A stretch of DNA of 64,000 nt from Bdellovibrionaceae bacterium UBA3535 (GTDB lineage: Bacteria; Bdellovibrionota; Bdellovibrionia; Bdellovibrionales; UBA840). Location: contig DFOS01000015.1 of NCBI GenBank assembly GCA_002376845.1, positions 75,431-139,430 of the forward strand. The letters are read 5' to 3'. The notes under the pieces are model-generated. The model saw nothing but the letters and a program-made list of their open reading frames with translations, was not told where the DNA came from and did no database searches. Made by a program: the position numbers and the translations under genes. This document shows, one piece after another, positions 42,406-51,079 of the stretch (the first letter of the stretch is position 1; each line of letters opens with the position of its first letter).

Positions 42406-44861
42406 TCTATAGGAGCGGCTTGCTCTAGCAAAGTCATCGCATCCTCATTGGGTATATAAACCCCTGGGTAAACAGGCAAACCTAAATCTGTAAACTGATC
42501 GTAGGCCTTTTTCATATGCTCATTTGGCCCACCCTTTTTTATATCCATCTCATCATTTTCTGGCATCATACTTAGAAAGTACTCGAAATCCTCAAATTGT
42601 TGCTTGCCTCGCAAAGACAATACCCATGCTAAGGTCGCCGAGCTAAAAGGGTCGGTAAGGGCGCCGCGGCCACGAAAGGTTTGGTTAATAAAATAGTAGT
42701 AATCATTAAGCGCTATTTCTTCTTTTAAATAGGTCGTGTCTTCACAGATCAAAATCCCATTTTTATTTATATTCCACGGATTGTTCCTATAGCCAAAGAA
42801 GCCGCGGTTACTTAAAGACATAATTTCTGTTAAAGAACCATTCTTCATATGAATAGCGGCACAGCGTTGAAAGCTTTTGGTATAGAATAAAAGTTTCTGT
42901 TCTTCTACAGTTAAAAAATTCACATTATTGGTATGCACCTCTACTCCGCGCGAGCGTTCTGCATGGTACATATTGTATATAGCTCCACCAGCACCAATGG
43001 AGATCACAGGTATGGATGGGGAAGCTCCACTTCGAATTTCATACCCTTTGATTTCGGAGTTTGCACGCACAGCATGGAAGGAGGAGCCAATATTGTATAA
43101 AGTCTCTTTACTATCCATGGTAATTACTTTTTTAGATGGACTTAGGTTCATTAGTAGTGGGCGAATTTGAAAGTTTTGCTCAATTTTATGTGTATCAATT
43201 AAAAAACGACTCATGCTATTGGTTGCTTTTTGTGACATAAAATTGCGGTTTGCATCTTTGCAATTGTCATTTAGTAGGTCCAAATATTTGTCACTTGGCT
43301 CAGGATTGAATGAGTCGTCATATAAATATTCTGACCAAATATCACATAACAAATCATTTTCTTTTAAGCTTAGCTTTTGCTGTTTATAGGTTTTAGCTAA
43401 TATCGTTTTAAGATCTTCAATTTGTCTGGCATTCAGCTTTTCATTGTTTTGGTGGACAGCTACATACATTAAGTTGTTAGTGTCGGCATATAGTTTAGGA
43501 TCATCGCTTTTACGCACTTCTTGATTTAAGTTGTCACGTAAAGTTTTTGACATTTTAACATATTCCGCTGGTTTTAAGTTTAAATAACTATGATAGTATG
43601 TTGGGATTCTAGATTTTAGCTCGCTAAGTTCGTGGGGACGCTTGATAATGCCATCGATACTAGTGTTGGTACCTAGATCTCTTAGTATAACATTAAAAGC
43701 AAAGCGTGCCGGCGGAATTCTTTGCATCTCTTCTGAATTATGACTTTTCTCTTTGGATCTTACAGGCTTAATGTCAATAATTAAAAGGCTGCGGCTAAGT
43801 TTGATGGCGGGGTTGCGAAGCTCAATCTTCTTTATATAATCAATAACACCGTCATAGGACTTGGCTCTAATAGTATCAGAGTCAATATATACACTTTTTT
43901 CTTCTCCATTATAATGCCCAAAGGACATATGTTTTCCGTGCGCACTTAAAAAAGTGGTTGTGATTTCAAACTCAGAATCCTTTACGTTTAGATAAGCAGA
44001 TTGTCCGCCTGAACGAGGATTGGGCAACTTGTACTTCAGGTTAAACTCCACTCTGTAGTTCAATTTTAGTTCGGCGTGCAAAGCATTTCGTACATCCCAT
44101 TCTTCAACGGGCGTCTTTGACATAGCGATGGATTTTACCAGAAAAAAGCCGCCGCTTGTGTCCTGCGCGCTTTGCTTTTTTGCCGTTTGCTCTTGTTCTG
44201 ACTCTAGTTTTGGCTCTTGTTCTGGCTCTTTCTGACTGCGTTGCTCATCTTCTGCTGTCTGGTCTTCAGCAATGACTTCAGCGTCATTAGATAGATCATG
44301 ATTCTTTTGTTTCAATACTTGTGCTGCATAATATTCCGAATAGGTAGTATGCGCACTAAGGTTTATATTTGTTTCTTTGGTAAGATCATGCACCGGGCTT
44401 TTGGATTTGCCGGTATAATCCTGCCAAGGATCGATGGTAAACAATAGATCGGTGCTACCACGAATTAGATCTAAACCAATTATTTTTCTTCTTAATAATA
44501 ATTCGGAACTACCTTGGCTATTTACCGGCATATTATAAAAATCGATTTCAAAAGTTTCCGTCCAGTGCAGGCTGCCATCTGCCTCCGAGATAAGGCTTTC
44601 TACTACCTCGCCTTCTTCATTTAATATTTGAAATTTAAGGCCCCGAATGCTTTCCGTTGTTTTTAAATTGGTTAGTTTGGTGGTGAAGCTGTAAGCTATT
44701 TTCTTAGGATTATTAGAATCATCCCATTCTACAATATTTTTATCGGCAATTAATTTGCTGGCTTGAAAACTAGCTCCAGATTGCGGCTCCTGTTTGCTGG
44801 GGCTACAGGCAACAGCAGAAAAGCACAATAATAATAGAATGGTTCGAGTCCAAGTTTTAAT
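42402..44861 (-). CDS. Large lipoprotein of unknown function with ATT start
   Basis: About 819 residues. The start is unusual: AAGGAG lies six bases before an ATT at 44861, and translation from it gives a textbook lipoprotein signal (KTWTRTILLLLCFSAVAC, lipobox SAVAC). No in-frame ATG, GTG or TTG occurs in the right place; the first TTG is at 44828, inside the signal and without a ribosome site. After Cys there are two beta-rich regions flanking an acidic Gln/Glu-rich linker (QKEPEQEPKLESEQEQ near 205), then helical segments, and a C-terminal part with Cys residues. I do not recognise it. It may be a surface or periplasmic structural protein. Confidence 0.65.
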   Translation of the reverse strand: MKTWTRTILLLLCFSAVACSPSKQEPQSGASFQASKLIADKNIVEWDDSNNPKKIAYSFTTKLTNLKTTESIRGLKFQILNEEGEVVESLISEADGSLHWTETFEIDFYNMPVNSQGSSELLLRRKIIGLDLIRGSTDLLFTIDPWQDYTGKSKSPVHDLTKETNINLSAHTTYSEYYAAQVLKQKNHDLSNDAEVIAEDQTAEDEQRSQKEPEQEPKLESEQEQTAKKQSAQDTSGGFFLVKSIAMSKTPVEEWDVRNALHAELKLNYRVEFNLKYKLPNPRSGGQSAYLNVKDSEFEITTTFLSAHGKHMSFGHYNGEEKSVYIDSDTIRAKSYDGVIDYIKKIELRNPAIKLSRSLLIIDIKPVRSKEKSHNSEEMQRIPPARFAFNVILRDLGTNTSIDGIIKRPHELSELKSRIPTYYHSYLNLKPAEYVKMSKTLRDNLNQEVRKSDDPKLYADTNNLMYVAVHQNNEKLNARQIEDLKTILAKTYKQQKLSLKENDLLCDIWSEYLYDDSFNPEPSDKYLDLLNDNCKDANRNFMSQKATNSMSRFLIDTHKIEQNFQIRPLLMNLSPSKKVITMDSKETLYNIGSSFHAVRANSEIKGYEIRSGASPSIPVISIGAGGAIYNMYHAERSRGVEVHTNNVNFLTVEEQKLLFYTKSFQRCAAIHMKNGSLTEIMSLSNRGFFGYRNNPWNINKNGILICEDTTYLKEEIALNDYYYFINQTFRGRGALTDPFSSATLAWVLSLRGKQQFEDFEYFLSMMPENDEMDIKKGGPNEHMKKAYDQFTDLGLPVYPGVYIPNEDAMTLLEQAAPID

Positions 44862-44985
44862 TGCTAGCTCCTTTTTTCTTCTCTACAATCTAAAAAATAG
44901 ATCACTGCCATATAAGGTTCAAATTTCATGCCGCTGAAATGGCCCTATATTGCAGCTAAAAGGCAAATCCTCAAAAGGTGACAAA

Positions 44986-46104
44986 TTGCGCTTAACAATG
45001 TGCCTATTTTTGATATTAATCAGTTATATTAGTGCTTTAGCTAATGCGGAAGAAGGCGTTCTAGAAAGTGCTAAATCGCCAGAATTAGGCTCTTTCCTAG
45101 AGAAAAAAACCAGTCTTTCTCTGGTAGCCCGGCAATTTGATGAGGCGAACATTGATCGGGCTTCACTTGTGGGCCCGCATTTTAATTTTTCTGGCGCCTT
45201 ATTTTTAGCGGACCAACAGAGCTTTGTTTTCGATGTGGTAGGAATCCAAGAATTTGGTACTAGCCAATCACGTTTTGGGGAAAATGTTCCATCTAATGGT
45301 ATATTTGCCAATGAGGCATACTTTCAGTGGCTTCGTAAGCGTTGGACGGTGGAGGCCGGTGTGATCAACCAAGGCTGGCTGGAAAATGAATTGTTATTTG
45401 AAAACCAACCCTTTCCCGCTATCAAGATGCAATATGATTGGCGCAAAGAAGAAGACAAGCGCCTAAGCCTATTTGCTCAGTTGGCCATGCCTACCTCCAC
45501 TCGTATAAAGACAAGAACCACAGCCAATCAAAAAGAGCCTACCTCCATGGTGCTGGGCTCGGAATATTTTCGTAATAAGGCAGAATATAAAGGCAAAATG
45601 AAGTTCTACTACTACAGTCTAAACAATTTGCCCAGTGAGGTAGCGGTGGAGTCCAGTGTCTTTGGCAATAGTGTTACGATACCAAGTGCTAGCACTGCTC
45701 GTTTTGATGAGGAATTTCAAGGTTTCGCTTTTGTTTTTGATTTGGAGTTGTTTCAAGAAGATCTTGTGTGGTTACTTGCTTTAAAGACTTTGCAAAATAC
45801 CACAACAGAAAGCGGCTATGGCTTTGGCCAAGTAGTAAAGCTAGGGGCTCGTTACAAGTTTTACAAACGTGAGGTGACGACCAACTTTGTCTACTTTTTC
45901 AATGAGTCGGATACTTCGGTGGCAAGTTATAACTCTTACAAATATGGACATAATAATCGTTTGGGTTATGGCCTAGAAGCAAAATTAAGATACCAGGAGA
46001 ATGTAGATATTCTCCTGGAAGTTTTGAGTAGTGATACGATCAACGATTCTTTGGTGCAAAACGAAATTACTTTCTTAAATTTTGCAACGAAGTGGACTTT
46101 TTAA
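44986..46104 (+). CDS. Predicted outer-membrane beta-barrel protein
   Basis: A 372-residue exported protein with signal MRLTMCLFLILISYISALANA-EE. The TTG start at 44986 is chosen because AAGGTG lies seven bases before it and it gives the right signal; an in-frame TTG at 44950 would add a charged segment. The body has many aromatic beta-strands (QSFVFDVVGIQEFG, AYFQWLRKRWTVEAGVI, YYYSLNNLPSEVAV, AFVFDLELFQEDLVWLLALKTL) and ends TFLNFATKWTF with terminal Phe. It is likely a 14 to 16 stranded porin-like barrel. Family unknown. Confidence 0.7.
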   Translation: MRLTMCLFLILISYISALANAEEGVLESAKSPELGSFLEKKTSLSLVARQFDEANIDRASLVGPHFNFSGALFLADQQSFVFDVVGIQEFGTSQSRFGENVPSNGIFANEAYFQWLRKRWTVEAGVINQGWLENELLFENQPFPAIKMQYDWRKEEDKRLSLFAQLAMPTSTRIKTRTTANQKEPTSMVLGSEYFRNKAEYKGKMKFYYYSLNNLPSEVAVESSVFGNSVTIPSASTARFDEEFQGFAFVFDLELFQEDLVWLLALKTLQNTTTESGYGFGQVVKLGARYKFYKREVTTNFVYFFNESDTSVASYNSYKYGHNNRLGYGLEAKLRYQENVDILLEVLSSDTINDSLVQNEITFLNFATKWTF

Positions 46105-46837
46105 GCTGTTGCATCTGCGAGCTAGTTTCTTCCTCAATCGAAATGTCCAATAAAGCCATCAGCCTTTCGCAGTCATAGATGGCTTTACCCACCAGGCAAC
46201 GAATTTGCTCGATTTCTTCTTCGCCAGTATTGGGGTCGAATGCACCTGTTAGATTGATTTCAGCAGAAAACAAGCCATTAGGATTGGATTCCAAGTGCAT
46301 ATCGAAAGTAATCTTTGCGCGAAAGCGAAAATTGTCAAAAAAGATTTCACTATTGTTTGTCGTCAACAATTGAAATTCATCTGCCTTCGTCAAGCGAAGC
46401 GAAACGAAGTATGCTTGCTCCAATTGAATGCTATTATTGCCTTCTGTTTGTGTCTCTTGATATTTTACACTGCCTTGGGTGAATCCAGTAAGAGCTTGTA
46501 ATTCTTGGCTGAAAACTTCTAGGGATGCTTCATACCACTCTGGCTCACCCTTTTCTGCATAATTTAAAGGGCAGTCAGCACCGTATATGTAAAGCAAATA
46601 CTCATTATTTGATACAACTTCGCAATCGGCAATGAGTTCAAGAATGCGCTGACTTCTGTCGTTGAGACCTTTTTTTTGCATGCTTTTCTGATCAATGGCC
46701 CCTTGCAATGCCATAGCAGACTGATACGTATTTTCTAATTCGGGACTCATGCTTTGATTGACATTATTTGTTGCAGAATCATTGCTGCTACAGGCCAAAA
46801 GCAATAGAGGTAAAAGTATAGCTATATATTTTTTCAT
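46067..46837 (-). CDS. Lipoprotein of unknown function
   Basis: A 256-residue lipoprotein with lipobox LLLAC at Cys16. A helical stretch (ENTYQSAMALQGAIDQKSMQKK) is followed by a mixed domain with beta segments (YFVSLRLTKADEFQLL, FRFRAKITFDMHLES, LFSAEINLTGAF) and four Cys (DCEVVS, DCPLNY, RCLVGK, DCERL) that may form two disulfides. GGAGG precedes ATG. Its end overlaps the convergent barrel gene by 38 bases. No family is recognised. Confidence 0.6.
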   Translation of the reverse strand: MKKYIAILLPLLLLACSSNDSATNNVNQSMSPELENTYQSAMALQGAIDQKSMQKKGLNDRSQRILELIADCEVVSNNEYLLYIYGADCPLNYAEKGEPEWYEASLEVFSQELQALTGFTQGSVKYQETQTEGNNSIQLEQAYFVSLRLTKADEFQLLTTNNSEIFFDNFRFRAKITFDMHLESNPNGLFSAEINLTGAFDPNTGEEEIEQIRCLVGKAIYDCERLMALLDISIEEETSSQMQQLKKSTSLQNLRK

Positions 46838-46890
46838 AAAAACCCTCCGTGGTTTCTTCTATCTTACTGCTTGTTATGTAGCAGACAAGT

Positions 46891-47994
46891 CTAGTCTTCC
46901 TTTACGCCAGCTTTGGCTCGCAGCAGCTTTAAGCGCAAGCGTTCACTTTCTGGAATGAATGTGCCGGCAGAGCCGCTAAATCCTAGGAAAACGCTTTCTT
47001 CTAGATTTTTATAGCATTTGCGAGCAATGCTAGTTTTTGGCTGCAACTCAATGCAAGTTTGGTAGTAGTTGTCTGCCAATCCCCAGAGTGAAAAATCGGG
47101 GTAATGGTCATATATAATACCGAGGTGATAGTAAGAATCCGCCTTGCGTGCAGGGTCTTTACCCATGGCCGCCGCATGCAAAGTTTTGGAGGCAAGAAGG
47201 TAGTCGACGTAGGAAGAATCCGTAATTTGTTTTTGCTTTTTTTCCACGACCTCTTTTGCTTGTGAAAGGGATAGGTAGCGCTTAGAAGTCCATTGCATTA
47301 AAGACTTTTGCCATGCTTGTAGGGATTCTTTTAATGGAGCTTTGACTTGCTTTTGCCGTTTATATTTTTCAACTAAATGCAGGGCATCCTTTTTATCATG
47401 GTCGGTCTTCACCGCGATCGCCAAATAGGTTTTAATGGCTTGCTCCTTTTTGAAGTTGTCATCTTCTTTGTGGAAAATATAGCTTTGCAAAGTCTCTTTA
47501 GCTTTATCGTATTGGCGTGTGGCCACAAGCGCTTTGGCTCGGTGGATAGGGTCTTTGATGCTCATTAAATTTGGGGCTTCCAGTCGGTTTTTGGGGCCTA
47601 GATTGTTGCTAGTATGGCAGTTGTAGCAATAGCTAACGGCATTTTGTAGAAGGCTTTGTGAATACTTTAGATTTCCGCCCACATAAGCCTCCAATGCGTT
47701 GTCGATACTAGATTGCAGGCGCTGCAGAGATTGTCTTACCATGGGGTCTTCACCCAAAATTTTCTCAGCCTCCTTCTCAGGTATATGGTGGGTGGCAGCT
47801 CGAAGTTTTTTTACTTTGGTGATAATGACTTCACGGTTGTTCTTATTGTAAAAGTCTTTGTCATTAAAAAAGTATGGAATGCTAGACTCCATGCTTTTGG
47901 TGAGCTCTTGCATTTTTTCAGGCCACGATGTTTGCGGTTTGGTGCTGGTACAGGCAACGAAAAGAAAAAGACTGAAAAAAGCTAGATGTTTCAT
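46891..47994 (-). CDS. Mono-haem cytochrome c-like TPR lipoprotein
   Basis: A 367-residue lipoprotein (lipobox LFVAC at Cys15). A single c-type haem motif CYNCH at 123-127 follows a helical domain (SLQRLQSSIDNALEAYVGG) that resembles cytochrome c' or c_cyt_C_2 layout, in which the haem site is near the C-end of a four-helix bundle. Residues ~150-330 form TPR-like helix pairs (AKALVATRQYDKAKETLQ, ADSYYHLGIIYDHYP). A haem-bearing bundle joined to TPRs suggests an assembly or electron-transfer protein on the periplasmic face of a membrane; the role is unknown. No cytochrome maturation genes are in the window. Confidence 0.7.
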   Translation of the reverse strand: MKHLAFFSLFLFVACTSTKPQTSWPEKMQELTKSMESSIPYFFNDKDFYNKNNREVIITKVKKLRAATHHIPEKEAEKILGEDPMVRQSLQRLQSSIDNALEAYVGGNLKYSQSLLQNAVSYCYNCHTSNNLGPKNRLEAPNLMSIKDPIHRAKALVATRQYDKAKETLQSYIFHKEDDNFKKEQAIKTYLAIAVKTDHDKKDALHLVEKYKRQKQVKAPLKESLQAWQKSLMQWTSKRYLSLSQAKEVVEKKQKQITDSSYVDYLLASKTLHAAAMGKDPARKADSYYHLGIIYDHYPDFSLWGLADNYYQTCIELQPKTSIARKCYKNLEESVFLGFSGSAGTFIPESERLRLKLLRAKAGVKED

Positions 47995-48091
47995 AATATT
48001 CCCCTATTCCTAACGCGAAACTTACAAAGTTAGTAAAATGCATTAGACTTTTATAAGAACTGCAATCGCAGGCTAGCGCTTTTTTTTTACT

Positions 48092-48964
48092 ATGTACATG
48101 ATTTTAGTCATGATAAGGCCTTTTGTAGGACTCGCCGAGCCCATTAGTTCTATAAGTCATTACTTGGGTGCCTTTGTTTGCATGGTTGCTTGTGTTTTTA
48201 TGCTTCAACGTGCAAGGGGCAACCGTTTGCGCTCCGTGGCTCTTTTGGTTTTTTCTTTTTCTACCATATTCTTATTCTTTATGAGTGCTACCTACCACTC
48301 TTTGCCAAAGGGCACGGAAATGCGCCATATGCTAAGGGTGCTAGATCATATAGCGATATACATGATGATTGCCGGCTCCTTAACACATTTGCATATTATT
48401 TTGTTTCGCGGCCTTCTTCGCTGGCTACCCCTAATGATTGTATGGGCATTTGCTGCTGGCGGCTTTGTCATTAGTGCCTATTTTTTGCGAGAGCTGCCAG
48501 AGTCCATGACCTTTAGCTTTTTTATGGTTATGGGCTTATTGTCTTTATTTACTATTTTTAAAATTCATCACGAGTTGGGCGGCGTGTATACCAGAGATAT
48601 GGTTGTCGGCGGCATCTGCTACGCAATAGGGGCCATTTTTGATTTCTTACGTTGGCCGCTGATCATTCATGGTTTTGTAGCCGCACATGAAGTCTTTCAC
48701 ATCATGGTCCTGCTTGGAACTTTTTTTCATTGGCGCCTTGCCTTTCGCATATCGCACATTCCGGTTAGTGAGGAGCTGGAGGTGCTAGTGGAAAAACGCA
48801 GCGGTATGCTACACGCATGTTTTCGCAATGAAAAGGGGGAGTTCCATAGCAAAGACCTGCCGAGTTTAAAAAGACAGGTAAAAGACTGGGTTGCCAAGCA
48901 CTGCCCAGCCAAGCTGCGCCCAAGAAAAGTTCGTTTTTTCTATTTGCGAGAGGAAAACTTATAA
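48092..48964 (+). CDS. Haemolysin III family membrane protein (PAQR)
   Basis: A 290-residue protein with seven helices of the HlyIII/YqfA PAQR family. The metal-type residues are in place: Ser and His in FMSATYHS near 65, Asp-His in RVLDHIAIYMMIAGS near 85 and the His pair HEVFHIMV near 205. Beyond the last helix a ~60-residue cytoplasmic tail (residues 230-290) is basic and unusually long for the family. Members bind zinc and may be hydrolases acting on lipids or maintain membrane properties. Two nearby ATG codons (48092, 48098) could serve as start. Confidence 0.85.
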   Translation: MYMILVMIRPFVGLAEPISSISHYLGAFVCMVACVFMLQRARGNRLRSVALLVFSFSTIFLFFMSATYHSLPKGTEMRHMLRVLDHIAIYMMIAGSLTHLHIILFRGLLRWLPLMIVWAFAAGGFVISAYFLRELPESMTFSFFMVMGLLSLFTIFKIHHELGGVYTRDMVVGGICYAIGAIFDFLRWPLIIHGFVAAHEVFHIMVLLGTFFHWRLAFRISHIPVSEELEVLVEKRSGMLHACFRNEKGEFHSKDLPSLKRQVKDWVAKHCPAKLRPRKVRFFYLREENL

Positions 48965-49112
48965 TCAGATATAATCGTCTGAATAAGCAAAGCTTTGGTT
49001 AGCGGGGTATTTCCATGCAAGTCCTGCAAAAACTATAGGTTTCCGTGTTTAAGGCCGAATTTCTCAAAGAAGTATCTTATTAGTATTACCTATCGTAATA
49101 AAAGGAGCGCGT

Positions 49113-49589
49113 GTGAAGTCGTTATTGTTAGTTTCATTGGTTTTTCTAGGTAATTCAGCATTTGCTAGATCAGTAAGTGAATATCTTCCCGAAGAGGTGA
49201 GCTTGGAGCGTGATTTTGCTCGTGAAGTTCAAATGGAGGTATTAAAACAGACCTATTCTGAGAGGGCTGGATTTTATCTATATGATGTGCAAATCAGCGT
49301 GCCAGTTTTGCTTGTTTTAGATAGGCAAGAGGTAAAAAGCGGAGTGGTGCCTGTGCAAGCAAGAGCTTGGCATTACGTAGACCGTATTGACCCCCTAGCG
49401 GTAGCCGAAAACAAAATGCGCCAGATTCAAGAGCTGTATGAAGAAAACTTGGTGGAAGCAGTGGTTTTGACGACCTATGAAGATGATTACAGTGAGGTGG
49501 ATGTTCGCAAGGTACCTTGGTGGAAGACTGTGTTTCGTCAGCATCCCGGCGATGGAGAGGTTGACATACCAAGTTTTAGAGGGCTGTAA
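49113..49589 (+). CDS. Small exported protein of unknown function
   Basis: A 158-residue product translated from a GTG that follows AAAGGAG. Signal peptide MKSLLLVSLVFLGNSAFA-RS. The mature protein (about 140 residues) is mostly charged with strands such as AGFYLYDVQISVPVLLVLD and a Trp-rich end (VPWWKTVFRQH). No Cys and no known motif. A strong terminator follows 33 bases after its stop, so it is probably monocistronic. Confidence 0.55.
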   Translation: MKSLLLVSLVFLGNSAFARSVSEYLPEEVSLERDFAREVQMEVLKQTYSERAGFYLYDVQISVPVLLVLDRQEVKSGVVPVQARAWHYVDRIDPLAVAENKMRQIQELYEENLVEAVVLTTYEDDYSEVDVRKVPWWKTVFRQHPGDGEVDIPSFRGL

Positions 49590-49621
49590 GTCTTTAAAAT
49601 AATTCGCAAAATTAATAATTG

Positions 49622-49649
49622 AAGCCGCATCTGATTGCGGCTTTTTTTT
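49622..49649 (+). terminator. Rho-independent terminator
   Basis: Stem AAGCCGCA / TGCGGCTT with a six-base loop, followed by eight T. It closes the small exported protein gene. Confidence 0.9.
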
Positions 49650-49716
49650 ATGTTTCTATGACATAAATCATGTTAAGATCATGTGAAAAATAGTTATCTT
49701 ATGTCCGGAGGCAAGG

Positions 49717-50124
49717 ATGTTAGAAAATATAAGCGTAGAGGAGTTTACATCTCCTAGTCCACTATCGGTGGAGCCACGGGCTGGCGTGCAAGAGGCTCGT
49801 AAAATTATGCAGGACAACGGGGTTCGCCATATTGTTGTTCTGGATAAGGGAGATATTGTGGGGATCTTAAGTAGCCGTGATTTAAAATTTATGGATATCA
49901 TCGATGAGAAATGGTCCAATCTATTGGTGGAAGATGTAATGGTGCGAGAGCCCTTCATTGTAGATCCCTCAACAAAACTAGAGGATGTAGCCTTTGAGAT
50001 GTCTTCAAAGAAAATTGGTAGTGCCGTGGTATATTCTGAGGCATCAAATTTTCTAGGTATTTTTACGACTACCGACGCATTGAATGCATTGATTGAGATA
50101 GCTCGCGGTGATTTGGATAAATAA
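49717..50124 (+). CDS. Tandem CBS-domain protein
   Basis: A 135-residue protein made of two CBS motifs: ARKIMQDNGVRHIVVLDKGDIVGILSSRDL near 25-55 and LEDVAFEMSSKKIGSAVVYSEASNFLGIFTTTD near 88-120. Such pairs bind adenine nucleotides and sense energy status; a stand-alone pair usually regulates a partner protein. GGAGGC precedes the ATG. It is the first of three closely spaced genes (CBS, HPF, DUF2892), a set that suggests stationary-phase or energy-stress control. Confidence 0.88.
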   Translation: MLENISVEEFTSPSPLSVEPRAGVQEARKIMQDNGVRHIVVLDKGDIVGILSSRDLKFMDIIDEKWSNLLVEDVMVREPFIVDPSTKLEDVAFEMSSKKIGSAVVYSEASNFLGIFTTTDALNALIEIARGDLDK

Positions 50125-50135
50125 TAGGAGGAAAA

Positions 50136-50429
50136 ATGGAAGTAGTAGCAAGTGAAGACTTTAGCCTAACTGACAGCATCAAAGAGACCATTCATCAAAA
50201 GATAAAAAAAATTGAAGAGATTGCTGGTGATGATATTAAGATTCATGTGCATCTACATAAAGAGCATGACCAATTTCAAGTGAAGATGCATGCCAATTTT
50301 ATGCATACTGAGCTTGTTGGAGAGAGTGAAAAAGACGATTTTTATCAAGCCTTAAATGATGCAAAACAAAAGCTTTTGCGCCAGGTAAAAGAGCAAAAAG
50401 AAAGAATGGAAGCCAAACGTCACAGCTAG
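50136..50429 (+). CDS. hpf: Short ribosome hibernation factor (HPF/RaiA family)
   Basis: A 97-residue protein with the conserved HPF fold: LTDSIKETIHQKIKKIEE, then DIKIHVHLHKEHDQFQVKMHANF, then EKDDFYQALNDAKQKLLRQVKEQKE. It lies in the short HPF/YfiA group that inactivates ribosomes, either by dimerising 70S particles or blocking the decoding site. AGGAGG precedes the ATG. It starts 11 bases after the CBS gene. Confidence 0.85.
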   Translation: MEVVASEDFSLTDSIKETIHQKIKKIEEIAGDDIKIHVHLHKEHDQFQVKMHANFMHTELVGESEKDDFYQALNDAKQKLLRQVKEQKERMEAKRHS

Positions 50430-50439
50430 GAGAAGCAAA

Positions 50440-50648
50440 ATGAAAAAAACGTCCATCAAGTAGAGCGCATTGTGCGCATTTTGGTTGGCCTTGGGCTTAT
50501 ATCCCTGGCCTTTGTTGGGCCTAAAAACCTTTGGTTTTTGGTGGGGGTCGTTCCCTTGGCTACAGGTATTCTAGGGTATTGTCCGCCATATTCGTGGCTG
50601 GGGATCAACACCTGCAATATCGGTAAAAAATCTAATCCCAGCCAATAA
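50440..50648 (+). pseudogene. DUF2892 (YgaP-type) small membrane protein, frameshifted at an A7 run
   Basis: ATG 50440 has a good AGGAG site and begins KK, but the seven A at 50443-50449 put it out of frame, so it stops after seven codons. With one more A it reads on as a normal DUF2892 protein of about 69 residues: NVHQVERIVRILVGLGLI, then GPKNLWFLVGVVPLATGILGYCPPY and LGINTCNIG, ending at 50648. The frame needed is that of the upstream HPF gene, but lacks a start codon of its own there. Either sequence error, mutation, or slippage on poly-A. DUF2892 proteins are two-helix inner-membrane proteins linked to rhodanese or sulfur functions. Confidence 0.75.
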
Positions 50649-51021
50649 CTTTGTAGCCCTTTTTTTGCAGGCAATGATTTACATAACGTTGCTTGAGCTG
50701 ATCGGGACTTATTGCGCCAGCGGCACCGCCGGCTGTAGCTCCCAGAGCGCCGCCGCGAAGAGCTCCGCGGCCGATATTTCCCGTAAAAGCTCCTGAAACC
50801 GCACCCACTGCAGCCCCAACAATGCCGCCGCTACCAGCTCCTTTTGTGATTTGTTTTGCCTTGGAGCTTTTCAAATACTCCTCAGCTTCAGCCATACATT
50901 GCTTTACGTCGGCATCCGCGGCATCCTTGCCAACACTTTTGTATTTCGCATTTGGATATAGTTGTGGGCTGGAAGCACAAGCTGTTAAGACAAAAAGACT
51001 CAATAGTAGCCAGTTTTTCAT
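50632..51021 (-). CDS. Glycine-zipper lipoprotein
   Basis: A 129-residue lipoprotein (lipobox LTACA at Cys15). The middle is a glycine zipper (GAGSGGIVGAAVGAVSGAFTG, then GRGALRGGALGATAGGAAGA), the pattern of YMGG-type outer-membrane lipoproteins that insert or oligomerise in membranes. Two Cys (KQCMAEAE and NHCLQKKG) flank the zipper. ATG 51021 is chosen over a GTG two codons upstream because AAGAGG is then at proper distance. Function unknown. Confidence 0.75.
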   Translation of the reverse strand: MKNWLLLSLFVLTACASSPQLYPNAKYKSVGKDAADADVKQCMAEAEEYLKSSKAKQITKGAGSGGIVGAAVGAVSGAFTGNIGRGALRGGALGATAGGAAGAISPDQLKQRYVNHCLQKKGYKVIGWD

Positions 51022-51079
51022 ATACACCTCTTCAAGTTTAACATACTAAAGTTTCTTAATTAATGCTATAAACTACTAC

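Noticed and set aside
44202..44290. Glu/Gln-rich repeat in the large lipoprotein as a tandem DNA repeat
   Set aside because: It is a low-complexity acidic linker with irregular codons, not a regular DNA repeat.
48030..48091. Hairpin and T-run before the haemolysin III gene as a terminator
   Set aside because: The stem (CTGC-AATC-GCAG) is only four bases and the T-run is separated from it.
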